Notes under the pieces: model-generated
The model's input: the letters and a program-made list of their open reading frames with translations, nothing else
Database searches by the model: none
What the model was told of the DNA's origin: nothing
Program-made: the position numbers and the translations under genes
Origin: Bradyrhizobium sp. CSA112
Lineage (GTDB): Bacteria > Pseudomonadota > Alphaproteobacteria > Rhizobiales > Xanthobacteraceae
Assembly (NCBI RefSeq): GCF_029051645.1
Contig: NZ_JAACFS010000001.1
Location: 310,001 to 374,000, forward strand
DNA: 64,000 nt
Direction: 5' to 3'
Shown here: positions 30,105 through 39,835 of the stretch, piece after piece
How positions within the stretch are numbered: the first letter of the stretch is position 1
How the letters are laid out: every line of letters begins with the position of its first letter

Positions 30105-32546
30105 ATGGGTGCACGCGTACTGGTGATCGGGACAATCTCGCTCTGCCTCGTTCCCGGGATCGACCGTGCCGAGGCCCAAACCAGCGATAGCGAGGTGTTG
30201 CCCGCCATCGAGGTAGTTGCTCCCCCGACGACATCAGCACGACCGGCTGCCAGGCCAACCCGCGGCAGTGCGGCACCTCGACCCACCCGAAATGTGCGCA
30301 GGGTTCTTGTCTATCCGACCGCGCCCACGCCGACGGTCGGCTCGGGAATGGATGTCGACAAGGTGCCGGCGGCGGTCAACGCCGTCGGTGCCGGGCAGAT
30401 CGCGCGCACCAGCTCGCCGAACATCGCGGATGCATTGCAGCAACAGGTACCGGGTATCGTCCTCAGCGACACGACCGGAAATCCGTTTATGCCCGACGTA
30501 CAATTTCGAGGTTTCGTTGCATCTCCGGTCTCCGGTACGCCTCAGGGACTGGCGGTTTACCAGAACGGGATGCGCATCAACGAAGCGTTCGGCGACACTG
30601 TCAATTGGGACTTGATCCCGACCGCCGCAATCAGATCGGTCACCGTCGTAACCAACAATCCCGCATTCGGTCTCAATGCACTGGGCGGAGCCGTCAACGT
30701 GCAGATGAAGGACGGATTCAACTATAAGGGTGCCGAAATCAACACGATGGGCGGCTCGTTCGGACGCATCCAGAGTTCGGCGCAGTACGGCAAGCAGATT
30801 GACAATGTTTCCGTCTATGGCGCGCTCGAAGGCGTGCGTGACAACGGCTATCGCAATTTTTCGGAGTCGGCGATTCGCCGCTTTTACGGGGATGTCGGCT
30901 ATCGGACCGATAGCAGCGAGTTTCACCTCAACGTCGGCCTTGCCAAGAACAATTTCGGCGCGGCGGCGGCGGTGCCGGTCGAACTGCTGCAGAGGTATTG
31001 GGGCGCGACCTATACAACGCCGCAGACCACCGACAACCGCGTTGCCTACGCCAATCTGACCGGAAAGGTCGAGGCGACGCCGACCTGGACCATCGAAGGT
31101 TCGGCGCGCGTCCGGGCATTCCGGCAGAAGACGGTGGACGGAAACCCGACCGAGACGGAGCCGTGTGACGCCGATTCAACGCTGCTTTGCTTCAACGAAG
31201 ACGACACCACGCCGGGAGCACCGGCGAACGGGCTCAACGGAGTCCAGCTTGCAAATCCCTTCCCCGACACTGCGGTGCTGGGCCAGATCGACCGGACAAC
31301 GACCCGTTCGACGACGACCGGGGCGACCTTGCAGGCAACCAATACCGACCAGTTGTTCGGACACAACAACCAGTTCATGGTTGGCGCCAGTTTCGACTCG
31401 GGCGTCACGCGCTTCGGCGCCAGCGCGGAACTGGGCACGATCGGTCCAAATTACGTCGTCAGCGGCAGCGGCATATTCCTCGGCCGGTCCGGCGAGCCCG
31501 TATCTATCGGCCCAGTCTCGCTTCGCGCCACCAACCGGTACACCGGCATCTATGCGCTCGACACGTTCGACGTGACCGACGCGTTCTCGATTTCGGGCGG
31601 CGGCCGCTTCAACTATGCAAACATCGTCCTTCAGGATCTGATTGGCACTGATCTCAACGGCAATCACACATTCAGCCGCTTCAATCCCATGATCGGCGGC
31701 ACCTACAAGATCACGCCGGGCTTGACGGCCTATGCCGGTTATTCCGAAGCCAATCGCGCACCGACCCCGCTGGAACTCGCATGCGCCGACCCTGCACGCC
31801 CCTGTATCGCTGCGGCATTTCTCATTGCCGACCCGCCGCTCAAACAGGTTGTGTCCCGCACCGTTGAGGCCGGTCTGCGTGGTACCAGGGAGCTGAATAT
31901 CGGAACGCTCGGGTGGAAAGTTGGCGCGTTCCGCGCGACCAATGCCGATGACATCCTGGCGATCCCAAGCCCGGAGCTGCAGGGGTTTGGCTACTTCCAG
32001 AATGTAGGCCGAACGCGCCGCCAAGGCATCGAGGCCCAGGTCAATCTGACGTCGAAGACACTGCAGCTATATGCCAGCTATGCCCTCGTGGATGCGCGCT
32101 TCCTCGACGCGCTGCAGATAGGCTCCCCCAGCCCGCTCGCAGTTGACGGCAATGTCCAGATCCTGCCGGGCAACCGAATTCCGGCGATACCCCGCAACCG
32201 GGTCAAGTTTGGCATCGACTACTCGATCACCGACGCCTTCAAGGTTGGCGGCGATGCGTTGTTCGTCGGCAGCCAGTATTTTGTCGGCGATGAATCCAAT
32301 CAGTTCGCGAGGCTGCCAGGGTATGCTGTTTTCAATCTCCACACCTCGTATCAGATCAACAAGAACCTCCAGATCTATGGGCGCGTGGACAACATCCTCG
32401 ACAATCGCTATGCGGTCTACGGGACGTTCTTCGAAAGAGGCGACGTGCCCAATTTCGCCAATGGCGGCGCTGAGTTCACCGACCCGCGTTCGGTCAGCCC
32501 GGCGCGGCCCCGGGCCTTCTACGCCGGCCTGAAGGCTACCTTCTAG
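30105..32546 (+). CDS. TonB-dependent outer-membrane receptor, probable lanthanide-chelate receptor (LutH-like)
   Basis: An 813-residue outer-membrane receptor. After a signal peptide (cleavage near AEAQ) comes a Pro/Arg-rich linker, then the plug domain (about 85-210: NIADALQQQVPGIVLSD, FRGFVASPVSGTPQGLAVYQNG, NPAFGLNALGGAVNVQMKDG). A 22-strand-type barrel ends in GLKATF, with the TonB-box-like region near the N-terminus. No siderophore synthesis genes are nearby, and it stands between the C1 two-component system and xoxF. A role in importing lanthanides for XoxF, as for LutH in Methylobacterium, is therefore inferred. Iron or another chelate remains possible. Confidence 0.85.
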   Translation: MGARVLVIGTISLCLVPGIDRAEAQTSDSEVLPAIEVVAPPTTSARPAARPTRGSAAPRPTRNVRRVLVYPTAPTPTVGSGMDVDKVPAAVNAVGAGQIARTSSPNIADALQQQVPGIVLSDTTGNPFMPDVQFRGFVASPVSGTPQGLAVYQNGMRINEAFGDTVNWDLIPTAAIRSVTVVTNNPAFGLNALGGAVNVQMKDGFNYKGAEINTMGGSFGRIQSSAQYGKQIDNVSVYGALEGVRDNGYRNFSESAIRRFYGDVGYRTDSSEFHLNVGLAKNNFGAAAAVPVELLQRYWGATYTTPQTTDNRVAYANLTGKVEATPTWTIEGSARVRAFRQKTVDGNPTETEPCDADSTLLCFNEDDTTPGAPANGLNGVQLANPFPDTAVLGQIDRTTTRSTTTGATLQATNTDQLFGHNNQFMVGASFDSGVTRFGASAELGTIGPNYVVSGSGIFLGRSGEPVSIGPVSLRATNRYTGIYALDTFDVTDAFSISGGGRFNYANIVLQDLIGTDLNGNHTFSRFNPMIGGTYKITPGLTAYAGYSEANRAPTPLELACADPARPCIAAAFLIADPPLKQVVSRTVEAGLRGTRELNIGTLGWKVGAFRATNADDILAIPSPELQGFGYFQNVGRTRRQGIEAQVNLTSKTLQLYASYALVDARFLDALQIGSPSPLAVDGNVQILPGNRIPAIPRNRVKFGIDYSITDAFKVGGDALFVGSQYFVGDESNQFARLPGYAVFNLHTSYQINKNLQIYGRVDNILDNRYAVYGTFFERGDVPNFANGGAEFTDPRSVSPARPRAFYAGLKATF

Positions 32547-32614
32547 GCCCGGATATAACGCGGGAGAGTGTGCGGCATCTCTGCGGCAAAATATCAGCCT
32601 GCCGGACGTTCTCG

Positions 32615-33583
32615 TCAGGAAACATCCGGCACCGGATCGGCGCAGTGCGCCTTGTGGATGGCGGAGGGAACGAACCCAAAATGCTTCCGGAACACACGGC
32701 TGAAGTGCGACGAACTCGAGAAGCCCCACGAAAATGCGACATCCGTAATCGTCTTTCCGTGCTGGGTCTCCAGCTCCTGGCGGCAATGCAGCAGTCTCGC
32801 CCGCCAGATATAATCGCTTACGGTCATGCCCTTGTCGCTGAACAGCATGTGCAGATAGCGCTTGGTGCAGCCCAATGCCGCCGAAATCTGGTCGATGCAA
32901 AGTTCAGGGTCGCGCAGATGTTCGCGGATGAATGCTTGAGCCCGAATGTACATCGCCTCGGGGCCGACGCGATCGAACATCGTATCGGCCTCGCGCAGCG
33001 GCAACAGCAGCAGATCGATGAGCGAATCGGCAACGCCGATGGCGTTGTAAGGCGACAGCCTGTTCGCTTCGTCAAACGCGGTGTGCACGAAGTCGTAGGC
33101 GATGCGGCCGGTGCCGTTCCGCGCCGAGAGCTTGCACGGCAGCATCTTCGCCGTGCGGAAGCCGCGTTCGTGAAGCAGCGCCTTTGGGACGATCACGACC
33201 TCGTGCCGGGTCAACGAGGGGCTGACGATCGTGTGCGGGCAGGAGACGTCATAGGCGAGGCAGTCGCCGGGCATGATGTCGATGCGACGGCCAGCCTGTT
33301 CGAAATGAGAGATGCCGTAGGTCTGGAACAATATCTTGACGTAGGGGTGCTCGCTCAGTTTCGTGCCTGAGACTGTATGCGCGATGCGATGCTGGCTTGC
33401 CTCGATCTGACACAATTTTAGCTGCGAAACGGTTGTGTAATTTATCCGCCCCTCGAGCGACGAACCTTCCAGCGGATCGACGTCAAACTGGCCGCACAGA
33501 TCTGTCAGTGCATCTGACCAAGTTTGGAGCTGCTTCTTCGGCGCCAATCCGGAGGTGCTGAGTGAACGAACTGTATCAGACAT
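32615..33583 (-). CDS. AraC-family transcriptional regulator
   Basis: A 322-residue regulator. The N-terminal domain of about 200 residues is of the AraC_binding_2 type (HPYVKILFQTYGISHFEQAGRRIDIMPGDCLAYDVSCPH). The C-terminal pair of helix-turn-helices spans about 220-315 (LCIDQISAALGCTKRYLHMLFSDKGMTVSDYIWRARL, then ITDVAFSWGFSSSSHFSRVFRKHFG). It is divergent from xoxF and convergent with the TonB-receptor gene, so it is a good candidate regulator of either. The effector is unknown. Confidence 0.9.
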   Translation of the reverse strand: MSDTVRSLSTSGLAPKKQLQTWSDALTDLCGQFDVDPLEGSSLEGRINYTTVSQLKLCQIEASQHRIAHTVSGTKLSEHPYVKILFQTYGISHFEQAGRRIDIMPGDCLAYDVSCPHTIVSPSLTRHEVVIVPKALLHERGFRTAKMLPCKLSARNGTGRIAYDFVHTAFDEANRLSPYNAIGVADSLIDLLLLPLREADTMFDRVGPEAMYIRAQAFIREHLRDPELCIDQISAALGCTKRYLHMLFSDKGMTVSDYIWRARLLHCRQELETQHGKTITDVAFSWGFSSSSHFSRVFRKHFGFVPSAIHKAHCADPVPDVS

Positions 33584-33999
33584 TGCCCAGCCACCGATTT
33601 GAGAACAGGCCGCGACCTCCGCCTCGGCGTCGGTCAGATGGTCGTGACATTTGGCCCCAATTTAGGCAGTCGTCCGGGAAGTTGCGCGGATTCTTCCCAA
33701 TATCCCGTTGACAATCCTCCAACTTAGTTTCGGCGGCGTCAAGGGAAACCTCGACCGGAAGCCGCGCAGGGAAGTCGTGGGAACACGCCCACGGAATGAT
33801 GCTTCGCAGCATCACGGCAGAGCCGGAACGTCGCGCCGGTCCGAACCTAAAAAAATCAATTAAGTTTCGCTATTGAGCAAACGCGCTTCGCTCTTGGGCA
33901 AGTTTCCTATGTCCGACCGGGATAGGAATAGGGACCAAGAATGGAAAATGGGCCGTCTCGGCGGAAACCCAAAACTCTTTAATCTGGGAGGAAACCACT
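33584..33999 (+). promoter_or_regulatory. xoxF upstream region with pqqA-like motif at 33886-33902
   Basis: This 416-bp gap separates the AraC gene from xoxF. At 33886-33902 the minus strand reads cttgcccaagagcgaag, matching the pqqA upstream repeats at 15 of 17 bases. A strong ribosome site, ggaggaaac, ends 5 bp before the xoxF ATG. No coding signal is seen. I cannot assign a reliable -35/-10 pair. Confidence 0.55.
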
Positions 34000-35805
34000 A
34001 TGCGCAAGGTGCTATCCGCAGCCTGTCTTGGCGCTATGGCGACATTCGTTGTCGACGTCGCATACGCCAACGAAGAACTGATCAAGATGTCGCAGAACCC
34101 AAAGGACTGGGTGCAGCCGGCCGGCGACTACGCCAATACGCGCTACTCGAAGCTTAACCAGATCAACGCATCCAATGTCGGCAAGCTTCAGGTCGCCTGG
34201 ACGTTCTCGACCGGCGTGCTGCGCGGCCATGAAGGCGGGCCGCTCATCATCGGAAACATGATGTACGTCCACACGCCGTTCCCCAACAAGGTCTATGCTC
34301 TTGACCTTTCGCAGGAGAACAAGATCGTCTGGAAGTACGAGCCGAAACAGGATCCGAACGTCATTCCGGTGATGTGCTGCGATACGGTCAATCGCGGCGT
34401 GGCTTATGGCGACGGCAAGATCTTCCTGCACCAGGCAGACACCACGCTGGTCGCGCTCGATGCCAAAACAGGGCAGGTCGCGTGGAGCATGAAGAACGGC
34501 GATCCGGGCAAGGGCGCCACCGGCACCTCCGCGCCGCTGGTCGTCAAGGACAAGGTTCTGGTCGGCATTTCCGGCGGCGAGTTTGGCGTGCAATGTCACG
34601 TCACGGCTTACGACCTCAAGAGCGGCAAGCAGGTTTGGCGCGCCTACTCCGAAGGACCGGACGATCAGATCCTGTTCGACCCGGACAAGACGACAGAGCT
34701 CGGCAAGCCTGTCGGCAAGGACTCGAGCATCAAGACCTGGCAGGGCGACCAGTGGAAGATTGGTGGCGGCTGCACATGGGGCTGGATGTCCTATGACCCC
34801 AGTCTGAACCTCGTCTATTACGGCTCGGGCAACCCCTCGACCTGGAACCCGAAGCAGCGTCCGGGCGACAACAAGTGGTCAATGACCGTCTTCGCGCGCA
34901 ACCCTGACGACGGAAAGGCCAAGTGGGTCTATCAGATGACGCCCCATGACGAGTGGGACTATGACGGCGTCAACGAAATGATCCTGAGCGACCAGAGCGT
35001 CAACGGCCAGGAGCGCAAGCTGCTGACCCATTTCGACCGCAACGGTTTGGCCTACACGATGGACCGTGTCACGGGCGAGCTTCTGGTCGCCGAGAAGTAT
35101 GATCCGAAGGTGAACTGGACCACCGGCGTCGACATGAACAAGAGTTCGCCGACCTACGGGCGTCCCAAGGTTGTCGATCAGTATTCGACCGAAAAGGGCG
35201 GCGAAGACAAGAACACCAAGGGCATCTGCCCGGCCGCGCTCGGCACCAAGGACGAGCAGCCGGCAGCCTATTCGCCCGATACGCAACTGTTCTACGTGCC
35301 GACCAACCACGTCTGCATGGACTACGAGCCGTTCAAGGTAAGCTACACCGCGGGCCAGCCCTATGTCGGCGCGACCCTGTCGATGTATCCGCCCCAGGGC
35401 GAGAGCCACATGGGCAACTTCATCGCCTGGGACAACAAGACCGGCAAGATTGTCTGGTCGAACAAGGAGCAGTTCTCGGTGTGGTCGGGAGCGCTCGCGA
35501 CGGCTGGCGGCGTAGTGTTCTACGGAACGCTCGAAGGCTATCTGAAGGCAGTCGATGCCAAGACGGGCAAGGAGCTCTACAAGTTCAAGACCCCGTCCGG
35601 CATCATCGGCAACGTCACGACCTATGAGCAGGGCGGCAGGCAGTATGTTGCAGTGCTGTCCGGTGTTGGCGGCTGGGCGGGTATCGGCCTTGCCGCAGGT
35701 CTGACCGAGCCAACTGAAGGCCTCGGCGCAGTCGGTGGCTACGCCGCGCTGGCCAACTACACCGCGCTCGGCGGCACGCTCACGGTGTTCGCGCTGCCGC
35801 AGTAA
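34000..35805 (+). CDS. xoxF: Lanthanide-dependent methanol dehydrogenase XoxF
   Basis: A periplasmic PQQ enzyme of 601 residues that oxidises methanol to formaldehyde (or formate) and passes electrons to cytochrome XoxG. The signal peptide ends near AYANEE. The vicinal cysteine pair C126-C127 ([11 protein letters not shown]) is intact. The metal ligands E194 (GGEFGV) and N278 (GSGNPS) and the catalytic D320 are present. The extra aspartate D322 (WDYDGVNE) is the marker that separates lanthanide XoxF from calcium MxaF. Tryptophan-docking propeller repeats are present. Sequence style is close to the XoxF5 group. It starts with the ATG at 34000; a hairpin follows, then xoxG. Confidence 0.97.
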   Translation: MRKVLSAACLGAMATFVVDVAYANEELIKMSQNPKDWVQPAGDYANTRYSKLNQINASNVGKLQVAWTFSTGVLRGHEGGPLIIGNMMYVHTPFPNKVYALDLSQENKIVWKYEPKQDPNVIPVMCCDTVNRGVAYGDGKIFLHQADTTLVALDAKTGQVAWSMKNGDPGKGATGTSAPLVVKDKVLVGISGGEFGVQCHVTAYDLKSGKQVWRAYSEGPDDQILFDPDKTTELGKPVGKDSSIKTWQGDQWKIGGGCTWGWMSYDPSLNLVYYGSGNPSTWNPKQRPGDNKWSMTVFARNPDDGKAKWVYQMTPHDEWDYDGVNEMILSDQSVNGQERKLLTHFDRNGLAYTMDRVTGELLVAEKYDPKVNWTTGVDMNKSSPTYGRPKVVDQYSTEKGGEDKNTKGICPAALGTKDEQPAAYSPDTQLFYVPTNHVCMDYEPFKVSYTAGQPYVGATLSMYPPQGESHMGNFIAWDNKTGKIVWSNKEQFSVWSGALATAGGVVFYGTLEGYLKAVDAKTGKELYKFKTPSGIIGNVTTYEQGGRQYVAVLSGVGGWAGIGLAAGLTEPTEGLGAVGGYAALANYTALGGTLTVFALPQ

Positions 35806-35820
35806 GTGCTACCTTCGTTC

Positions 35821-35846
35821 CGACGCGTGGCTCGTGCCACGCGTCG
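35821..35846 (+). other. Perfect hairpin between xoxF and xoxG
   Basis: An 11-bp stem (cgacgcgtggc with gccacgcgtcg) with a 4-nt loop (tcgt) starts 16 bp after the xoxF stop. There is no T tract after it, so it may protect the abundant xoxF mRNA or reduce read-through into xoxG rather than end transcription outright. Confidence 0.75.
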
Positions 35847-35879
35847 GTTCGTCTGCCATCGAATATTGAGGACAATCTC

Positions 35880-36386
35880 TTGCGTATAATCTGGTTGTTG
35901 GCGGCCACTCTCGTTTTGATGGCCTCCGGAAAGCTCGTTCTAGCCGATGACGCGGTCGATCCGAAGGCCGTCAAATCCGAGGACGGAAAGTATTTCGACA
36001 AGGAAGGCAGTCCTACCTTCAATGTCGGAGCCGACGGTACCGTCGATTGGTACACTTATTCGGGATTTCGCCGCTATCATTCGGAATGCCATGTCTGCCA
36101 TGGCCCTGACGGGATGGGGTCGACCTACGCGCCGGCGCTTAAGGACTCGCTGAAGACGATGAGCTACGGCGACTTCGTCGGGGTCGTCGCGAGCGGCCGC
36201 CAGAACGGTAACTCCGTCATGCCAGCCCTCGGCGACAATCCGAATGTCGCCTGCTACATGGACGATCTTTATGTGTATCTGCGTGCCCGCGCCCATGATG
36301 CCGTCGGGCGCGTCCGACCTGCGAAGAAGGAAGACAAACCCGACGCGTATACCGAGACAGAAAAGTCCTGCATGGGAGCCAAATGA
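35880..36386 (+). CDS. xoxG: Cytochrome c XoxG, electron acceptor of XoxF
   Basis: A 168-residue exported class I cytochrome c. The start is a TTG at 35880 with a gaggac ribosome-site region before it; the signal peptide is LRIIWLLAATLVLMASGKLVLADD. The single haem site is CHVCH (in YHSECHVCHGPDGMG), and the axial methionine is probably in NGNSVMPALGDN. It accepts electrons from XoxF, so its place directly after xoxF supports that role. The TTG start may keep its translation below that of xoxF. Confidence 0.93.
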   Translation: MRIIWLLAATLVLMASGKLVLADDAVDPKAVKSEDGKYFDKEGSPTFNVGADGTVDWYTYSGFRRYHSECHVCHGPDGMGSTYAPALKDSLKTMSYGDFVGVVASGRQNGNSVMPALGDNPNVACYMDDLYVYLRARAHDAVGRVRPAKKEDKPDAYTETEKSCMGAK

Positions 36387-36459
36387 TCATGCCGAACATG
36401 CGAGGCGCGCGTTCCGGCAGGCCCGTGCAGCGACTTGAAAAGAAAATGTGGAGCTTAAG

Positions 36460-37566
36460 ATGAAGACCCGCGCTGCTGTCGCATTCGAGGCCAAAAAGCC
36501 TCTTGAAATCGTTGAGGTCGATCTGGAAGGCCCGAAGGCCGGTGAAGTCCTCGTCGAGATAAAGGCGACCGGAATCTGCCACACCGACGCTTACACGCTT
36601 GATGGATTCGACAGCGAAGGAATCTTTCCTTCGATTCTCGGTCATGAAGGTGCAGGCATCGTCCGGGAAGTTGGGCCGGGCGTGACGTCGGTCAAGGCCG
36701 GCGATCACGTGATTCCGCTCTACACGCCGGAATGCCGTCAATGCAAAAGCTGCCTGAGCGGCAAGACCAATCTTTGCACCGCCATTCGTGCCACCCAGGG
36801 CAAGGGGGTGATGCCTGATGGTACCTCGCGCTTCAGCTATCAGGGTAAGCCGATCTACCACTATATGGGCTGCTCGACGTTTTCGAATTTTACCGTGCTG
36901 CCGGAGATAGCGGTAGCAAAGATCCGCGAAGACGCGCCCTTCGACAAGAGCTGCTACATCGGTTGTGGGGTGACGACGGGCGTTGGCGCCGTGGTCAATA
37001 CCGCCAAGGTGACACCGGGCGCCAACGTCGTCGTCTTTGGGCTCGGCGGCATCGGGCTGAACGTCATCCAGGGCGCGAAGATGGTGGGCGCCGACAAGAT
37101 TGTCGGCGTTGACATCAACGATTCCAAGGAAGACTGGGGCCGCCGTTTCGGCATGACCCATTTCGTCAACCCGACGAAGGTGAGCGACATCGTCCAGCAT
37201 CTGGTCGGGCTCACCGATGGCGGTGCCGACTACACCTTCGACTGCACCGGAAACACCAACGTCATGCGGCAGGCTCTCGAAGCCTGCCACCGCGGCTGGG
37301 GCGTCTCGGTCGTTATCGGGGTCGCGGAGTCCGGCAAGGAAATCGCCACCCGGCCGTTCCAGCTCGTGACCGGCCGTGTCTGGAAGGGAACGGCATTTGG
37401 CGGCGCGCGCGGCCGAACGGATGTACCGAAAATCGTTGACTGGTACATGAACGGAAAGATCGAGATCGACCCGATGATCACACATGTCCTCAAGCTGGAG
37501 GAGATCAACCATGGATTCGATCTCATGCACCAGGGCAAGTCGATCCGCTCGGTTGTCGTGTTCTGA
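36460..37566 (+). CDS. adhC: S-(hydroxymethyl)glutathione dehydrogenase / class III alcohol dehydrogenase
   Basis: A 368-residue zinc enzyme that oxidises S-(hydroxymethyl)glutathione to S-formylglutathione with NAD. The catalytic zinc ligands are in [14 protein letters not shown] and [10 protein letters not shown], and C-x2-C-x2-C-x7-C structural zinc cysteines follow in [17 protein letters not shown]. The nucleotide-binding motif is [19 protein letters not shown]. The GTG at 36448 is possible, but the ATG at 36460 has a better-placed gtggag site. It lies between xoxG and gfa, giving a methanol-to-formyl-glutathione gene block. Confidence 0.95.
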   Translation: MKTRAAVAFEAKKPLEIVEVDLEGPKAGEVLVEIKATGICHTDAYTLDGFDSEGIFPSILGHEGAGIVREVGPGVTSVKAGDHVIPLYTPECRQCKSCLSGKTNLCTAIRATQGKGVMPDGTSRFSYQGKPIYHYMGCSTFSNFTVLPEIAVAKIREDAPFDKSCYIGCGVTTGVGAVVNTAKVTPGANVVVFGLGGIGLNVIQGAKMVGADKIVGVDINDSKEDWGRRFGMTHFVNPTKVSDIVQHLVGLTDGGADYTFDCTGNTNVMRQALEACHRGWGVSVVIGVAESGKEIATRPFQLVTGRVWKGTAFGGARGRTDVPKIVDWYMNGKIEIDPMITHVLKLEEINHGFDLMHQGKSIRSVVVF

Positions 37567-37599
37567 TTGGATAACTTCAAACACAAGGAGGATAGGCCC

Positions 37600-38169
37600 A
37601 TGACTGTTCATATCCACCCATCGATTGACAGCGGCGTAAAGAAGGGGACGGGCAATTTCGCCGGCGGGACCCTGGTCTGCAAATGCGCGGACAGGCCGGT
37701 GAAGGTCGCCATCAAGGGCGATGTGGCCCACAATCACGCCTGCGGCTGCACCAAATGCTGGAAGCCGGAAGGTGCAACCTTCTCCGTCGTCGCCGTCGTT
37801 CCGCGCGACAATGTGAACGTGCTCGAGAACGGCGACAAGTTGCAGATTGTCGACACGTCGGCGACCATCCAGCGCTATGCCTGCAAGGGTTGCGGTACGC
37901 ATATGTACGGCCGGATCGAGAACACCGGGCATCCATTCTACGGCCTCGACTTCATTCATCCCGAACTGTTCCAGGAAGGTGGATGGGCAGCTCCGGGGTT
38001 CGCCGCGTTCGTGTCCTCCGTGCTGGAGTCCGGCGTTCAGCCGGGCGAGATGGATGGAATTAGGGCACGGCTAAAGGAGCTCGGGCTCGAACCCTATGAT
38101 TGCCTGTCGCCGCCGTTGATGGATGCGATCTCGAGCCATGTGGCGAAAGCCAAGGCCAGAGCGGCCTGA
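37600..38169 (+). CDS. gfa: S-(hydroxymethyl)glutathione synthase Gfa
   Basis: A 189-residue zinc protein that promotes the adduct formation between formaldehyde and glutathione. The zinc-binding cysteines are in [23 protein letters not shown] and [15 protein letters not shown], with the typical fold of the GFA family. The ATG at 37600 has a strong aaggagg ribosome site; the frame upstream from 37567 is not needed. It completes, with adhC and fghA, the glutathione pathway that detoxifies the XoxF product. Confidence 0.95.
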   Translation: MTVHIHPSIDSGVKKGTGNFAGGTLVCKCADRPVKVAIKGDVAHNHACGCTKCWKPEGATFSVVAVVPRDNVNVLENGDKLQIVDTSATIQRYACKGCGTHMYGRIENTGHPFYGLDFIHPELFQEGGWAAPGFAAFVSSVLESGVQPGEMDGIRARLKELGLEPYDCLSPPLMDAISSHVAKAKARAA

Positions 38170-38610
38170 ACCAGGCACCTTGATGAAGCAGGCGCCGGCC
38201 TGATTCTCGATTCCGAGCTCGCGCTGATGGCCGCCGCCATCAGCGGAGCCGGACACCGCGTACGGGCGAGCAACTCGTTCGGTGATGCCGGCGGGTGAAA
38301 GCTGCCGGCCAACAAGGTCGCGCAGCCATTCGCAGCCATTCTTGGCGGACGGCTGGCGCGAGCGTCCTGCACACAATTCTCCTCGCCCCTCGAGTTCCTT
38401 GCTTAATCGCCATGCCGTTCATGGCGGCGCGAGCCATCGGCTGCGCTTGACCGATCGTCTGATTTTGCATGCTGCGCCGCGATGAGCTTTGTCGCGGCGG
38501 CCGCAATGCTGAGCGCGGGCAGCTCCGAAGGAGTTGACCCCAAGAGCGGTTCCCCTCTATGGACGATGCTGCCCCGACCGCACAGACGTTACCCTGCGAG
38601 GATTCCCACA
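38170..38610. other. 441-bp intergenic stretch without recognised content
   Basis: It lies between gfa and the FAH-family gene. Short frames in it are compositionally like antisense or random GC-rich frames. A small direct repeat (cgcagccatt twice near 38320-38340) is present. No terminator, promoter or RNA could be named. Confidence 0.5.
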
Positions 38611-39801
38611 ATGCCGATCATCACGGACGCCGCATTCATTCTGCCCGAGGATTTTGCCGATGCAGCGCTGATGGGGCGGATCTGGCGTCCCGACCTTGCC
38701 GGCCCGTCCGTGGTCGCGATCCGCCAGGACGGCGTGTTCGACATCACCGACGATTTCCCCACCGCCAGCCAGCTTGCCGCCGTCGCCGATCCGGCCCGGG
38801 CGATGCGCGCCACGCCCGGCGAGCGGGTAGGCACGCTGCAGGATCTCTTGAACAACACGCCGCCCGACACCCGCGATCCAACCAGGCCATGGCTGCTTGC
38901 CCCGATCGACCTGCAGGTGATCAAGGCCGCCGGCGTCACCTTCGCGGTGTCGATGCTGGAGCGGGTGATCGAGGAGCGGGCGCGCGGCAATCCGGATTCG
39001 GCTGAGGCGATCCGGGCCGAGGTGACGCGGATCGTCGGCACCGACCTGTCGCGGTTGAAGCCGGGCTCGGCCGAAGCTCAGCACGTAAAGGACGTGCTGG
39101 TTTCCCAGAATGCCTGGAGCCAGTATCTCGAAGTCGGCATCGGGCCGGACGCCGAGGTGTTTACCAAGGCGCCCGTCCTGTCGGCGGTCGGCACATGCGT
39201 GGATGCGGGCCTGCATCCGAAATCGACCTGGAATAATCCGGAGCCGGAGGTGGTGCTGGTGGTGGCACGCGACGGGCGCATCGTCGGCGCCACGCTTGGC
39301 AACGACGTCAATTTGCGCGACTTCGAGGGACGCTCGGCGCTGCTCTTGTCCAAGGCCAAGGACAACAACGCCTCCTGCGCCATCGGACCGTTCGTCCGGT
39401 TCTTCGACGCGAAGTTCACGCTCGACGACATCAGGAAGATGGAGATCACGCTGGAGGTGAAGGGCCCGGAAGGTTTTGTCCTGCACGGCGCATCCTCGCT
39501 GACCCAGATCAGCCGCGACCCCGCCGACATCGTCGGGCAGACGATCAACGAAAACCATCAATATCCCGACGGCTTCGTGCTCTTCCTGGGCACCATGTTC
39601 GCGCCGATCCAGGACCGTGCCGCGAAGGGGCAGGGGTTTACCCACGTGGAAGGCGATCTGGTGACGGTCGCCGCGCCGAAGCTCGGCCGGCTGACCAATC
39701 GCATGCGCCACAGCGGCGACTGCGAACCTTGGCAGTTCGGCCTGACCGAGCTGTTCGCGGCATTAATGCGTCGTAAGGGTGTTGGCCGAAGCAGCAACTA
39801 G
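38611..39801 (+). CDS. FAH-family 2-keto-3-deoxy sugar-acid dehydratase-like protein (XylX-like)
   Basis: A 396-residue protein of the fumarylacetoacetate hydrolase fold from the ATG at 38611 (MPIITDAAFILPEDF). Key parts are AAGVTFAVSMLERVIEERARG, SQYLEVGIGPDAEVFTKAP, the metal-binding NNPEPEVVLVV, then ALGNDVNLRDFEGRSALLLSKAKDNNASCAIGPF. These closely resemble Caulobacter XylX, a 2-keto-3-deoxy-D-xylonate dehydratase, so a sugar-acid dehydratase is the best guess. Another FAH-type hydrolase cannot be excluded. It is followed by an oxidoreductase gene, together suggesting a small sugar-oxidation unit. Confidence 0.82.
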   Translation: MPIITDAAFILPEDFADAALMGRIWRPDLAGPSVVAIRQDGVFDITDDFPTASQLAAVADPARAMRATPGERVGTLQDLLNNTPPDTRDPTRPWLLAPIDLQVIKAAGVTFAVSMLERVIEERARGNPDSAEAIRAEVTRIVGTDLSRLKPGSAEAQHVKDVLVSQNAWSQYLEVGIGPDAEVFTKAPVLSAVGTCVDAGLHPKSTWNNPEPEVVLVVARDGRIVGATLGNDVNLRDFEGRSALLLSKAKDNNASCAIGPFVRFFDAKFTLDDIRKMEITLEVKGPEGFVLHGASSLTQISRDPADIVGQTINENHQYPDGFVLFLGTMFAPIQDRAAKGQGFTHVEGDLVTVAAPKLGRLTNRMRHSGDCEPWQFGLTELFAALMRRKGVGRSSN

Positions 39802-39835
39802 CCTCGAGCCGCGCTAGCAGGGAGGCCCCTTCGCT

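Noticed and set aside
36217..37959. A 580-residue open frame on the minus strand opposite xoxG, adhC and gfa
   Set aside because: It is antisense to three well-recognised genes, has no known motif and a composition expected from the complementary strand of GC-rich coding DNA.
38482..38610. Earlier start for the FAH-family gene
   Set aside because: The added 43 residues have no family similarity; the start at 38611 aligns with the expected N-terminus of XylX-like proteins.
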